DNA of 64,000 bases from Prevotella sp. UBA2711. Lineage in GTDB: Bacteria > Bacteroidota > Bacteroidia > Bacteroidales > Bacteroidaceae. The translations under genes and the position numbers were made by a program. Every line of letters begins with the position of its first letter. Positions within the stretch are counted from its first letter, which is position 1. Shown here piece after piece: positions 1 to 8,781 of the stretch. Below the pieces are notes generated by a model that did no database searches, was not told the DNA's origin, and saw only the letters and a list, made by a program, of their open reading frames with translations. The DNA is taken from the NCBI GenBank assembly GCA_002354095.1, contig DEKX01000028.1, positions 124,001 through 188,000 on the forward strand, given 5' to 3'.

Positions 1-42
1 ATTCACTATGTCAAATTACTGCAAAAATTCACAGGACAATGA
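1..42 (+). CDS. 3' end of an unidentified gene
   Basis: The first frame is open from the window edge to a TGA at 40-42 and encodes only the last 13 residues (ending LLQKFTGQ). The TGA overlaps the ATG of the next small gene in an ATGA arrangement, which suggests translational coupling in one operon. Too little is present to assign a function. Confidence 0.5.
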   Translation: MHYVKLLQKFTGQ

Positions 43-188
43 GGAATAAATTTGGCTATTGGCTGTTAGCCATTGCGTGTTGGCTGTTGACAGCTTGTTC
101 TTCCAAGCCGAAGGATGTGACTATGGCAACCGAGCAGCCTGCTATCTATCCTGACTACGTCGGGGTGACCGTTCCTGAGGTAAAATAA
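39..188 (+). CDS. Very short lipoprotein, probably a truncated remnant
   Basis: A 49-residue frame starts at an ATG overlapping the previous stop. It has a lipoprotein signal (hydrophobic stretch, then LLTACSS, lipidation Cys near residue 20) and a short tail containing IYPDYVGVTVPEVK before the stop. From memory, a similar IYPDY-V-T-P segment follows the lipobox in much longer Bacteroidetes lipoproteins, so this may be a truncated copy; that is inference. The signal peptide is encoded by six imperfect TTGGCTR heptamers (52-93). Translation is likely, but function is unknown. Confidence 0.45.
   Translation: MRNKFGYWLLAIACWLLTACSSKPKDVTMATEQPAIYPDYVGVTVPEVK
52..93 (+). repeat. TTGGCTR heptamer array in a signal peptide
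   Basis: Six consecutive 7-mers, all beginning TTG or TTA (TTGGCTA, TTGGCTG, TTAGCCA, TTGCGTG, TTGGCTG, TTGACAG), encode the hydrophobic core of the short lipoprotein. The same heptamer occurs at 4541-4568 and 48154-48188. Confidence 0.7.
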
Positions 189-203
189 AAAATCAAAACA
201 AAT

Positions 204-234
204 TTGGTTATTATCAATATTATTTCTATCTTTG
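204..234 (+). promoter_or_regulatory. Promoter of the hybrid two-component regulator gene
   Basis: TTG at 204-206 and TATCTTTG at 227-234 are separated by 20 bases, matching the Bacteroidetes housekeeping promoter (TTG, then TAnnTTTG). The start codon follows 21 bases downstream. Confidence 0.7.
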
Positions 235-254
235 CAAGCGAAAGCAAAGATAAG

Positions 255-3200
255 ATGAGACGTCTACTAACCATAACCGCACTACTACTCACTTTGACTT
301 TGCAAGCACAAGTGGGTAAATTGTATGATGCCGACAAACAATTGTCGAGCAGTTTTACCAGTCAGGTCTATCAAGACCGTGACGGCTTTATTTGGGTAGC
401 TACCCGTAACGGATTGAACAAGTATGACGGCTACCAATTTCAGGTTATCAAGAAAGAAGCCACTGTCCACCAGGGCATGGCCAGCAACTATGTGAACTGT
501 ATTCTGCAGGACCGCAACGGACTGTTCTATATCGGTATGTATGGAGCCCTGCAATCGTACAACAACTACCAGTTCAAGGACATCAAGGTACACGACCTGC
601 AGGGGCATGTGCTCCCACCCTACGTCACCTGTCTGTGGGAACGCCAGAACGGTGATATCATGATTGGAACTTCCGGACACGGTCTGTTGCGACTGACTGA
701 CAAAGAGAATGCCCACCAAGTCGGTGGACCGTTGAAGGACCTCATCGGCGTTCATAAAATGATAGAAGACAGCAGACAACGCATGTGGCTGGTGACGGAA
801 GAACGAGGTCTCGTCTGCTATGACGGCAATAAAAGCACCCGCTATTTTGAAGACGAGTCATTCCATAGCCATCTGCGTAGTGTCTGTGAGGGCTTAGACG
901 GCAAAATCTATGTCGGTACATCGCATAGCGGTCTCTTTGTACAAACCGAGGACGGGCATTTCGAACACGTACCTGTTACGGGCAATGTATCTATTGTTGA
1001 AATCTACCGCAACAGTAAAGGTGAACTGCTATTAGGTTATGACGGCAAGGGAGTGGGCGTCTTCAATCCGAAGACAGGCGTATTGCAAGACAATCCCTAT
1101 GACTGTCAGGAAATCAATCTGTCAAAAAGTAAATGCTATAGTATCGTAGAAGACAAGACTGGCAATGTCTGGCTGGGACTCTTACAAAAGGGTGTATATA
1201 TGCAACCTCGCTCAGAGAACACTTTCAGATATATGGGCTATAAACTGGGAGCTTTGAACAGTATCGGTGAGGCTTGTATCTCCAGTGTTTTTGCCGACAG
1301 CAAAGGATGGGCATGGTTAGGCACAGATAAAGACGGGCTCTATTGTTTTGACGACAAGCATCACTTGGTGCATCACTACAAAGAAAATTTCCCCAGTACC
1401 ATCCTTTCTATCACTGAAGACCATCAGGGACGCATCTGGATTGGAACATTCCGCGAAGGGTGCGGCTGGATTGACGCTAAGAGCAAGACATTCCACCGTC
1501 AGCATCTGCCACAAGGTGACGACACCAGTGTGTTTGGAATGGGCTGCGACCCGCAGGGTAATCTTTGGCTTGCCACCATGGGCGATGGACTTCTGAAGCT
1601 CAACCCGCTAACGGGTGAACAGAAAGCCTATACAGCCAAAGAAAATTCAGATACTGACCGCAAGGTCAATCATCTGGTAAACAATTACATTTCCGGCATG
1701 TCCATCTCGCCAGATGGCAAACGCGTATATGCAGCTACCACGATGGGTATCTGCTGCATGGACATTGCCACAGAAAATTGGACTAACACTTTCGGAGGTG
1801 TGAATACGCTGAATTACGGTACTGCCGTCAGAGAAGCCAAGGAAAGAGACCATAAGGTGTGGATTGGAACCAATGACGGCCTCTATTGCTATGACATAAC
1901 TAATAAGAATCTGGAACATATCACTTCAGATAAAGGATTAGCTCACAACGGTATTGCCGCTATAGAGTTTGACAAAGAAGGAACGTTATGGGTAGGCACT
2001 GACGACGGACTCTACCATTATAATCCCAAGACGCGCCTCACACAAAGTTTCTTCGTGGACAATGGCTTGCAGAGCAACGAGTTCAGCGATGGCGCTGCAT
2101 GCTTCTCGCCACAGGGCAATATCCTGATGGGCGGTGTAGGCGGTATCACTTGGTTCAACCCCTCCACCATCAAACAGAGCGAGTGGAAGGCCAGTGTAAA
2201 ACTCACTGCTTTTTCTATTAATGGCGAACGGGTGACTCCCCAAACCAAATCCGGCTGGTATCATGTGACCGACACAACCGTCATAGCCTCTGATAAGTTC
2301 GTACTGAGCTATAGCGACAACTCGTTTGCCATACAAATGTCAACACTCACTTACGACAATCCCGAACATATTTATTACAGCTATCGCATCAACAACGAGG
2401 AATGGGTGCAGCTGCAACCTGGTGTCAACGAGATTACTTTCAGCCACATGTCGCCAGGTAAATACGATTTCTGCGTGGTAGCCCATCTCAACAATCAGGT
2501 GACGGAGGAACGTTGCTTTACCGTATTGATTCATGCGCCTTGGTACCGTACCATCTGGGCTTATCTCATCTATCTGTTAATAACAGCTCTGGCAGTATGG
2601 AAATACCTGCAATACCGCCGTCATCAGGAACAGAACCATCTGCGACTCCAGGAGCATATCCATGCTGAAGAGATGGGGGAAGCCAAATTGCGTTTCTTCA
2701 TGAATATCAGTCATGAGATACGAACACCTATGACACTGATTGTATCTCCGCTGCTCACACTCATGAAACAGGATGATGACCCGCATCGTCGGAGCATTTA
2801 CGAGACAATCCGTCGCAATGCCGAACGTATTCTGGGACTGATCAACCAGATGATGGACCTGCGTAAGATTGACAAAGGTCAGATGCAAATGCGAATGTGT
2901 GAAACCGATCTCATCAACTTCGTAGGCGATATTCACACCCTGTTTACTCAACAGGCCAAGTCGAAGAATATCCAATTCAGTTATGAGCACGATACCCAAA
3001 TGCTGCCCGTATGGATTGACCGTGATAACTTCGACAAGGTAATAGTAAACATCCTGTCGAATGCCTTTAAATTCACACCCACAGGTGGTACTATCCGTAT
3101 CCGCATTACGCACGACGAGAAACAAGCGACTATCAGTGTCTATGATAATGGCGAGAAGATTCCTGAGGACAAGTTGGAGCGCATCTTCGAGCGTTTCTAT

Positions 3201-4256
3201 CAGGCACCTTCCAGCATCAATGACCGCAATATGGGTACGGGTATCGGGCTCGACTTGACCCGCTCGCTGGTGGAACTGCATCATGGAACGATTACTGCCC
3301 ATAACAATGCAGACGGACAAGGTTGTGAATTTATCGTTACCATTCCATTGGGTAACGAACATCTGAAACCTGAGGAAATGTTGACTGAAAAACAGACGGT
3401 GGCCCATTCCACCAGTCTCTTTGATGAAGAAATGGCAATCGGTGTGCCCGACGAAATAGAACGTCCTAAGAGCAACCAGCAACAACTGATTGTCATAGCG
3501 GAAGACGACAGTGAGATTCGCGATTATCTCATTCAGGAACTGTCAGCCGACTATAAGGTGATAGGTTGTGAGAACGGTAAGGTGGCACTAACCGAGATCT
3601 TGAAGAATACGCCCGACCTGTTGATATCGGACATCATGATGCCTGAGATGGATGGCAACACACTCTGCTCAAAAGTGAAGACCAACCCTTTGACCAGTCA
3701 CGTACCCGTCATTCTGCTAACTGCCAAGAACCGTGATGAAGACCAACTGGAAGGTTTGGAGACGGGTGCCGATGCCTATATCGTGAAACCCTTCAACATG
3801 GACATTCTGCGCCGAACCATCATCAATCTTATCCACACCCACCGCATGTTGCGCCTGAAATACGGCAGGAATGACATTCTGGAGCAAAAGGTGGATGACG
3901 TACAGGTAAAATCGCCCGATGATAAACTCATGGAGCGTGTGATGCTGGTTATCAACAAGAACATCAGCAATGCCGAACTGAGTGTAGATTATATTGCGGA
4001 ACAAGTGGGCATCAGTCGTGTACACCTGCACCGGAAGATGAAAGAGATTACCGGACAGACTCCGCACGACTTCATCCGTAACATCCGCCTGAAACAGGCT
4101 GCCAATCTACTGGCCAGCCAAAATATGAATATCACTGAAGTGATGTATGCCTGCGGTTTTAACAACCTTGGCTCCTTCTCTACTATCTTCAAGAAATTCT
4201 ATGGTATGTCGCCACGAGAATATATGAACGAACAAAACGCAAAAAATGTAGAATAA
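255..4256 (+). CDS. Hybrid two-component system sensor/regulator (HTCS)
   Basis: This 1333-residue one-protein two-component regulator senses a glycan fragment in the periplasm and controls transcription directly. Visible in order: signal peptide (1-19), a long periplasmic beta-propeller made of many W(I/V)GT and DG-LY repeats (about 25-690), a Y_Y_Y-type domain, one transmembrane helix (IWAYLIYLLITALAVW, about residue 770), a histidine kinase with the ISHEIRTP box (His820) and GTGIGLDL ATP lid, a receiver domain with phosphoacceptor Asp1126 in LISDIMMPEMDG, and a C-terminal AraC-type helix-turn-helix. The ATG at 255 is chosen because it begins the signal peptide; a TTG at 204 lies in the promoter. 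The amylase gene starts one base after its stop, so a maltooligosaccharide-like ligand is an inference from context. Confidence 0.95.
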   Translation: MRRLLTITALLLTLTLQAQVGKLYDADKQLSSSFTSQVYQDRDGFIWVATRNGLNKYDGYQFQVIKKEATVHQGMASNYVNCILQDRNGLFYIGMYGALQSYNNYQFKDIKVHDLQGHVLPPYVTCLWERQNGDIMIGTSGHGLLRLTDKENAHQVGGPLKDLIGVHKMIEDSRQRMWLVTEERGLVCYDGNKSTRYFEDESFHSHLRSVCEGLDGKIYVGTSHSGLFVQTEDGHFEHVPVTGNVSIVEIYRNSKGELLLGYDGKGVGVFNPKTGVLQDNPYDCQEINLSKSKCYSIVEDKTGNVWLGLLQKGVYMQPRSENTFRYMGYKLGALNSIGEACISSVFADSKGWAWLGTDKDGLYCFDDKHHLVHHYKENFPSTILSITEDHQGRIWIGTFREGCGWIDAKSKTFHRQHLPQGDDTSVFGMGCDPQGNLWLATMGDGLLKLNPLTGEQKAYTAKENSDTDRKVNHLVNNYISGMSISPDGKRVYAATTMGICCMDIATENWTNTFGGVNTLNYGTAVREAKERDHKVWIGTNDGLYCYDITNKNLEHITSDKGLAHNGIAAIEFDKEGTLWVGTDDGLYHYNPKTRLTQSFFVDNGLQSNEFSDGAACFSPQGNILMGGVGGITWFNPSTIKQSEWKASVKLTAFSINGERVTPQTKSGWYHVTDTTVIASDKFVLSYSDNSFAIQMSTLTYDNPEHIYYSYRINNEEWVQLQPGVNEITFSHMSPGKYDFCVVAHLNNQVTEERCFTVLIHAPWYRTIWAYLIYLLITALAVWKYLQYRRHQEQNHLRLQEHIHAEEMGEAKLRFFMNISHEIRTPMTLIVSPLLTLMKQDDDPHRRSIYETIRRNAERILGLINQMMDLRKIDKGQMQMRMCETDLINFVGDIHTLFTQQAKSKNIQFSYEHDTQMLPVWIDRDNFDKVIVNILSNAFKFTPTGGTIRIRITHDEKQATISVYDNGEKIPEDKLERIFERFYQAPSSINDRNMGTGIGLDLTRSLVELHHGTITAHNNADGQGCEFIVTIPLGNEHLKPEEMLTEKQTVAHSTSLFDEEMAIGVPDEIERPKSNQQQLIVIAEDDSEIRDYLIQELSADYKVIGCENGKVALTEILKNTPDLLISDIMMPEMDGNTLCSKVKTNPLTSHVPVILLTAKNRDEDQLEGLETGADAYIVKPFNMDILRRTIINLIHTHRMLRLKYGRNDILEQKVDDVQVKSPDDKLMERVMLVINKNISNAELSVDYIAEQVGISRVHLHRKMKEITGQTPHDFIRNIRLKQAANLLASQNMNITEVMYACGFNNLGSFSTIFKKFYGMSPREYMNEQNAKNVE

Positions 4257-4257
4257 C

Positions 4258-6150
4258 ATGAAACGGATATTTTTTTTAGGAATCCTTGCATGGCAATTAA
4301 TTGGTATGAAAGCAGCTGTTAAAATTGACAAGATTGAACCGACCGACTGGTATGTGGGCATGAAAAACCCACAAGTGCAGTTGATGCTTTACGGTAAAGA
4401 GGTAGCATCTGTCGAAGAGGTTACTACCGACTATCCTGGCGTACGGGTTGACAGTGTGGTACACCTTGATTCTCCCAATTACCTTTTGGTTTATCTGAAC
4501 CTGCAAGATGCTAAACCTGGAGAAATGACACTTAAGTTGAAAGCTAAAAGCCAACAGCTAAAAGCCAAATACACCTTAAAACAACGCGAGAAAAAAGGCA
4601 GTGAACGGATGGGATTTACCAATGCCGACGTGCTGTACATGCTGATGCCCGACCGCTTTGCTCAAGGGTCACATCATCCTCAACAGGTGAAAGGCCTCAA
4701 TAGCTATAAGGAAGATCGCACCCAACCGTCACTGCGTCATGGCGGAGATTTAGAGGGAATCCGCGAGCACCTCGATTATTTTAAAGACTTAGGAGTGACT
4801 GCCCTGTGGTTCACACCCGTATTGGAAAACAACTCACCTGACAATCGCAATGGCTATAGCACCTACCACGGCTATGCCACCACCAACTATTATCGTGTAG
4901 ATCCCCGTTTCGGCAGCAATGCCGACTATAGAAAACTGGCCGATGAAGCGCATGCCAAAGGACTGAAAATCGTCATGGACATGATATTCAACCACTGCGG
5001 TTTTGAACATCCATGGGTAGCTGATATGCCCAGTAAAGACTGGTTCAATGCACCAGAATGGTTGAAAGAGTCGAATGGCACATCAGACCCTACCAAGAGC
5101 TATCTCCAGACCAGTTATAAACTGACGCCTGTGGTTGACCCGTATGCCTCTAAGATTGATCTCCACGAAACAGTTGACGGATGGTTCGTACCTACCATGC
5201 CCGATCTGAACCAACGTAACCCTCACGTGATGACCTATCTGATTCAGAACTCTATCTGGTGGATTGAGACAGTAGGCATCGACGGTATCCGCATGGACAC
5301 CTATCCCTATGCCGATGCGAAGGGAATGGCGCGTTGGATGAAGGAACTCGATGAGGAATACCCTCACTTTAACACCGTAGGTGAGACATGGGTGACAGAA
5401 CCTGCCTATACTGCCACTTGGCAGAAAGACAGCAAACTGAATAAGGAGAACAGTTATCTGAAAACCGTCATGGACTTCTCGTTCTACGACAAGATTAATC
5501 AGGCAAAGCATGAGGAGACCGACCCGTGGTGGAGTGGGCTCAACCGCATCTACAACTCGTTTGTGTATGACTACCTATACCCCAACCCATCATCAGTGAT
5601 GGCTTTCATCGACAATCATGACACAGACCGTTTTCTGGGTAACGGTCACGATACGCTGGCACTGAAACAGGCACTGGCTTTATTGCTGACAGTCAACCGC
5701 ATTCCCCAAATCTATTACGGTACGGAGATTCTGATGAATGGTACCAAGGAGGTGACTGACGGAAACGTGCGTAAGGATTTCCCAGGTGGATTCCCTGGTG
5801 ACCAGCATAACGCCTTTACCAAGGAAGGACGAACTAAGGCAGAGCAGGCGATGTTTCAATGGACCAGCCGTCTGCTTCACTGGCGACAGGGGAATGAAGT
5901 AATCACCAAGGGACGTCAGACTCAATTCATCCCCTTCAACGGTATCTACGTTATTGCCCGCCAGTATAAGGGACGTACAGTTCTGACCATCCTCAACGGT
6001 ACCAGCAAGGAAGCTACGCTCGACGTGAAGCGCTATGCCGAAGTGATTGGTGATACAAAACGGGCTAAAGACGTACTGACAGGTCGTTATTACGACCTCT
6101 CACAAGACATGAAACTACGTCCACGCCAGTCGCTTGTTCTCGATTATTAA
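4258..6150 (+). CDS. GH13 neopullulanase/cyclomaltodextrinase-like amylase (SusA type)
   Basis: Predicted to hydrolyse alpha-glucans or cyclodextrins in the periplasm. The 630-residue protein has a signal peptide (MKRIFFLGILAW), an N-terminal beta-sandwich like cyclomaltodextrinase N domains (KIEPTDWYVGMKNPQVQLM), the GH13 barrel and a C-terminal beta domain. The catalytic residues are visible: Asp347 in GIRMD, Glu376 in GETW and Asp455 in FIDNHDTDR, with the conserved MPDRFA and DMIFNHCG segments. It follows the HTCS gene by one base, so the two are probably co-expressed. No SusC/SusD pair is adjacent. Residues 95-104 are encoded by a heptamer repeat that adds a lysine-rich stretch. Exact substrate is not decidable from sequence. 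Confidence 0.92.
   Translation: MKRIFFLGILAWQLIGMKAAVKIDKIEPTDWYVGMKNPQVQLMLYGKEVASVEEVTTDYPGVRVDSVVHLDSPNYLLVYLNLQDAKPGEMTLKLKAKSQQLKAKYTLKQREKKGSERMGFTNADVLYMLMPDRFAQGSHHPQQVKGLNSYKEDRTQPSLRHGGDLEGIREHLDYFKDLGVTALWFTPVLENNSPDNRNGYSTYHGYATTNYYRVDPRFGSNADYRKLADEAHAKGLKIVMDMIFNHCGFEHPWVADMPSKDWFNAPEWLKESNGTSDPTKSYLQTSYKLTPVVDPYASKIDLHETVDGWFVPTMPDLNQRNPHVMTYLIQNSIWWIETVGIDGIRMDTYPYADAKGMARWMKELDEEYPHFNTVGETWVTEPAYTATWQKDSKLNKENSYLKTVMDFSFYDKINQAKHEETDPWWSGLNRIYNSFVYDYLYPNPSSVMAFIDNHDTDRFLGNGHDTLALKQALALLLTVNRIPQIYYGTEILMNGTKEVTDGNVRKDFPGGFPGDQHNAFTKEGRTKAEQAMFQWTSRLLHWRQGNEVITKGRQTQFIPFNGIYVIARQYKGRTVLTILNGTSKEATLDVKRYAEVIGDTKRAKDVLTGRYYDLSQDMKLRPRQSLVLDY
4541..4568 (+). repeat. TTGGCTR-family heptamer array inside the amylase gene
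   Basis: Four 7-mers (AAGCTAA, AAGCCAA, CAGCTAA, AAGCCAA) are the reverse complement of the TTGGCTR family. They are read in frame as KAKSQQLKAK between the N-terminal domain and the catalytic barrel. Confidence 0.65.
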
Positions 6151-6205
6151 GTATTAATCAAACTTAAAACGTATATTAGAAGGTGGCAGTTTTCAAAAAA
6201 ATTGC

Positions 6206-6213
6206 TACCTTTG
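6206..6213 (+). promoter_or_regulatory. -7 element upstream of the SDR gene
   Basis: TACCTTTG matches TAnnTTTG, 39 bases before the ATG. No TTG is present at the expected -33 distance. Confidence 0.55.
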
Positions 6214-6252
6214 CATTTACGAATATTACTAAAACAAATAAAAGTTAGTTTT

Positions 6253-7053
6253 ATGGCAAACATTTTTTCATTAGAGGGCAAGAATGCCTGGATTACTGGA
6301 GCTGCTTACGGTATCGGTTTCAGTATCGCACAGGCCTTTGTTGAGGCTGGTGCCAAAACCATTATTTTCAACGTGCGTGGTGAGGAAGCTTTGCAGAAAG
6401 CATTAGCCAGCTACCGCGAGGCAGGTATTACCAATGTTAAAGGCTATGTCTGCGATGTAACCGACGAGGTAGCTGTCAAAGCTTTGGTTGACAAAATCCA
6501 TCAGGAAGTTGGTCAGATTGATATCCTTGTCAACAATGCCGGTATCATCAAGCGCATCCCCATGCATGAGATGAAACGCTCAGAATTCCAACAGGTCATT
6601 GATATCGACCTTGTGGGTCCATACATCTGTGCTGCAGCTGTTGTTCCTGAGATGATGGAGCGCCGTGAAGGCAAGATTATCAATATCTGCTCGATGATGT
6701 CTGAATTGGGACGTGAAACTGTCAGTGCCTATGCTGCTGCCAAAGGCGGTCTGAAGATGCTGACCCGTAACATCTGTTCAGAGTATGGCGGATACAACAT
6801 CCAGTGTAATGCCATTGGTCCGGGTTATATCGCTACCCCACAGACAGCACCTCTGCGTGAGCGTCAGCCGGACGGCAGCCGTCATCCATTTGACTCATTC
6901 ATCTGTGCCAAGACCCCGGCAGGCCGTTGGCTTAATCCAGAAGAGCTGGGCGGTCCAGCAGTATTCCTGGCCTCTCATGCTTCCGATGCCGTGAATGGTC
7001 ACATCCTTTATGTAGATGGTGGTATCCTTGCCTACATTGGAAAACAGCCCTGA
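6253..7053 (+). CDS. Short-chain dehydrogenase, gluconate 5-dehydrogenase-like
   Basis: A 266-residue cytosolic NAD(P)-dependent oxidoreductase of the classical SDR family. It shows the Rossmann motif TGAAYGIG (15-22), NNAG, and the catalytic Tyr160 and Lys164 in SAYAAAKGG, preceded by a serine in the ICSMMSE segment. Overall it resembles gluconate 5-dehydrogenase / 2-deoxygluconate 3-dehydrogenase proteins (IdnO/KduD-like), which reduce keto sugar acids; the substrate is inferred. The ATG at 6253 is used because an upstream in-frame TTG lies inside the promoter. The gene converges on the HAD gene, with the two stops two bases apart. Confidence 0.8.
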   Translation: MANIFSLEGKNAWITGAAYGIGFSIAQAFVEAGAKTIIFNVRGEEALQKALASYREAGITNVKGYVCDVTDEVAVKALVDKIHQEVGQIDILVNNAGIIKRIPMHEMKRSEFQQVIDIDLVGPYICAAAVVPEMMERREGKIINICSMMSELGRETVSAYAAAKGGLKMLTRNICSEYGGYNIQCNAIGPGYIATPQTAPLRERQPDGSRHPFDSFICAKTPAGRWLNPEELGGPAVFLASHASDAVNGHILYVDGGILAYIGKQP

Positions 7054-7055
7054 TG

Positions 7056-7754
7056 TCAGACGTATTGAAGAATCTCACCGAAGTGTTCGATATTAAAAAG
7101 TCGGTCGTGAGGATATTCGTCCGACTTCTCTAATGCCCATACCACATGGTAAGGGATATGAATGGCCCATGCACCGCAGTTAAGGGCTGGTACGATATCA
7201 CTACGGAAGGAATTACCCACCATCAGCGTCTGTTCCGGAGCGACACTCAAGTTTTCACATAGTTGGCGATATTCTGTTTCAGTCTTATTTGAGACGGTCT
7301 CCATGTAGGAAAAATACTCCTCCAAGCCAGACCGTCTCAATTTGTCTTCCTGATCCATCAGTTCACCTTTCGTAAATACCACCAATCGGTAACGGCGCGT
7401 CTGCGACAACAATTCGAGTGTCTCCCGCACTTCAGGCAGCGGAGTAGTTGGGAAGCGCAACAGTTCTTTACCCATATCAATCAGTTGCATTACATCTTGC
7501 CCCGACAATTGTCCATTGGTAACACGAACAGCATTCTCTATTAACGACAGTGTGAAAGCTTTGGTGCCATAACCCGTCAGAGGCAGGTTTCGGTGTTCGG
7601 TAGCAAAAAGACCCTCACTCACCTCGCGGGCAGTAGCCCATGGACTGAGCAACTGACAGCATCGACGTTCCACCTCGTCAAACCATGACTGGCAATCCCA
7701 TAGGGTGTCGTCTGCATCAAACGCAATTACCTTGATTTCTTTCTGTAGTGCCAT
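7056..7754 (-). CDS. HAD-superfamily hydrolase (phosphatase-like)
   Basis: A 232-residue soluble HAD protein. Motif I is FDADDTLWD with nucleophile Asp13 and acid Asp15; motif II is VVFTKG; a Lys in SNKTE gives motif III; motif IV is VGNSFRSDIVPAL. A helical cap lies between motifs I and II, as in the YjjG/Gph-like branch. Predicted to dephosphorylate a small metabolite (nucleotide or sugar phosphate); substrate not assignable. Its start overlaps the end of the transporter gene by 28 bases, so the two are probably co-transcribed and translationally coupled. Confidence 0.85.
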   Translation of the reverse strand: MALQKEIKVIAFDADDTLWDCQSWFDEVERRCCQLLSPWATAREVSEGLFATEHRNLPLTGYGTKAFTLSLIENAVRVTNGQLSGQDVMQLIDMGKELLRFPTTPLPEVRETLELLSQTRRYRLVVFTKGELMDQEDKLRRSGLEEYFSYMETVSNKTETEYRQLCENLSVAPEQTLMVGNSFRSDIVPALNCGAWAIHIPYHVVWALEKSDEYPHDRLFNIEHFGEILQYV

Positions 7755-8677
7755 AGTTCAAACGAATTGATGATATTCTGCCAAAGTACGTAGCAACCTG
7801 CTCCGATAGATGAAACGGGATTCAGATACATATAGGCCACCCAGATACTCAATGCGGTATTCTTCTGGAAGAGCGCTTGCCCGCTATTAATTTCTTCGCC
7901 TAACAATCTGCCTATGCCCCTTCCAATACCGAACTGTACCCAACAAAGCAAGAAAGTGCCCAACGCAATCATGAGCAACAAAATGATGGATGCCGAACTG
8001 TGTACGATATTCTTCACCGTAATACCTGTAGTAATGGAGAGCGAAACTGCCCAACAGTAGAAACTCAGATTGGGCATAGCGGCAATTCGCGCGCAAACAC
8101 CCTTCACATAATGCTGCATGATCCAGCCTAATACCAAAGGTAGAAGTAACACGTACGAAACCTTCTCCAGAATAATCAGAAAAGCTTCCAAGAAAGCAAC
8201 ATTTGCGGTAGGTTCCAATATGGGAAATACTACAGGAATCAGTAATGCAGAAGCCAGCGATGAGATGAGGGTATAAGTTGTCATGGTAGATATATTACCC
8301 CCCAGTTTGCCCACAACCACTGGCGCAGCTGAAGCCGATGGACCTATAATACAGGTCAGCAAGGCTTCCCAGAAAAGTTTGGATGTTGATTGTCGGAACG
8401 TAAGGATAACGCCCACAACAACTGCCACCAACAGCAATTGAGCTATTAATATGCCAGTATGCCAGCGATGGGGACGCATCTGATGAAAGTCCACCTTACA
8501 GAAAGTGACAAACAACGTCATAAATACGGTGACAGGGAAGAGCACATCAAAGATAGGGCTCAACGCGCTACCAACCTCATCAAGAGCAGGAACATAATAG
8601 AAAAGCAGATAGCATACAGTACCCGTAGCAATCGCAACAGGCAGTGTCCAATCCTTCAAAAACCTTATTATTCCCAT
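7727..8677 (-). CDS. Bile acid:sodium symporter-like (BASS family) transporter
   Basis: A 316-residue integral membrane protein with about ten hydrophobic helices. The segment GPSASAAPVVVGKLGG resembles the broken-helix region of BASS-family symporters. Cargo is unknown; family members move organic anions such as bile acids, pantoate or 2-keto acids. The ATG at 8677 is preferred because an upstream in-frame TTG (8689) falls inside the -7 element. The resulting leader is only a few bases long, so the message may be nearly leaderless. Confidence 0.8.
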   Translation of the reverse strand: MGIIRFLKDWTLPVAIATGTVCYLLFYYVPALDEVGSALSPIFDVLFPVTVFMTLFVTFCKVDFHQMRPHRWHTGILIAQLLLVAVVVGVILTFRQSTSKLFWEALLTCIIGPSASAAPVVVGKLGGNISTMTTYTLISSLASALLIPVVFPILEPTANVAFLEAFLIILEKVSYVLLLPLVLGWIMQHYVKGVCARIAAMPNLSFYCWAVSLSITTGITVKNIVHSSASIILLLMIALGTFLLCWVQFGIGRGIGRLLGEEINSGQALFQKNTALSIWVAYMYLNPVSSIGAGCYVLWQNIINSFELWHYRKKSR

Positions 8678-8686
8678 AATCAGCTG

Positions 8687-8717
8687 CAAAAGTACGACAT
8701 TTTCGTTGAAGCCACAA
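8687..8717 (-). promoter_or_regulatory. Promoter of the transporter-HAD operon
   Basis: On the minus strand, TTG (8717-8715), 20 bases, then TACTTTTG (8694-8687). The -7 element ends only nine bases before the ATG at 8677. Confidence 0.7.
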
Positions 8718-8781
8718 GAAAAAGAGAATATTATTTCGGAACCATTAAACTTTTAAGTTGGCTCATCGTCAAATGAATTAT

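Noticed and set aside
2577..3485. A 302-codon minus-strand open frame
   Set aside because: Antisense to the kinase domain of the HTCS; no promoter or motif.
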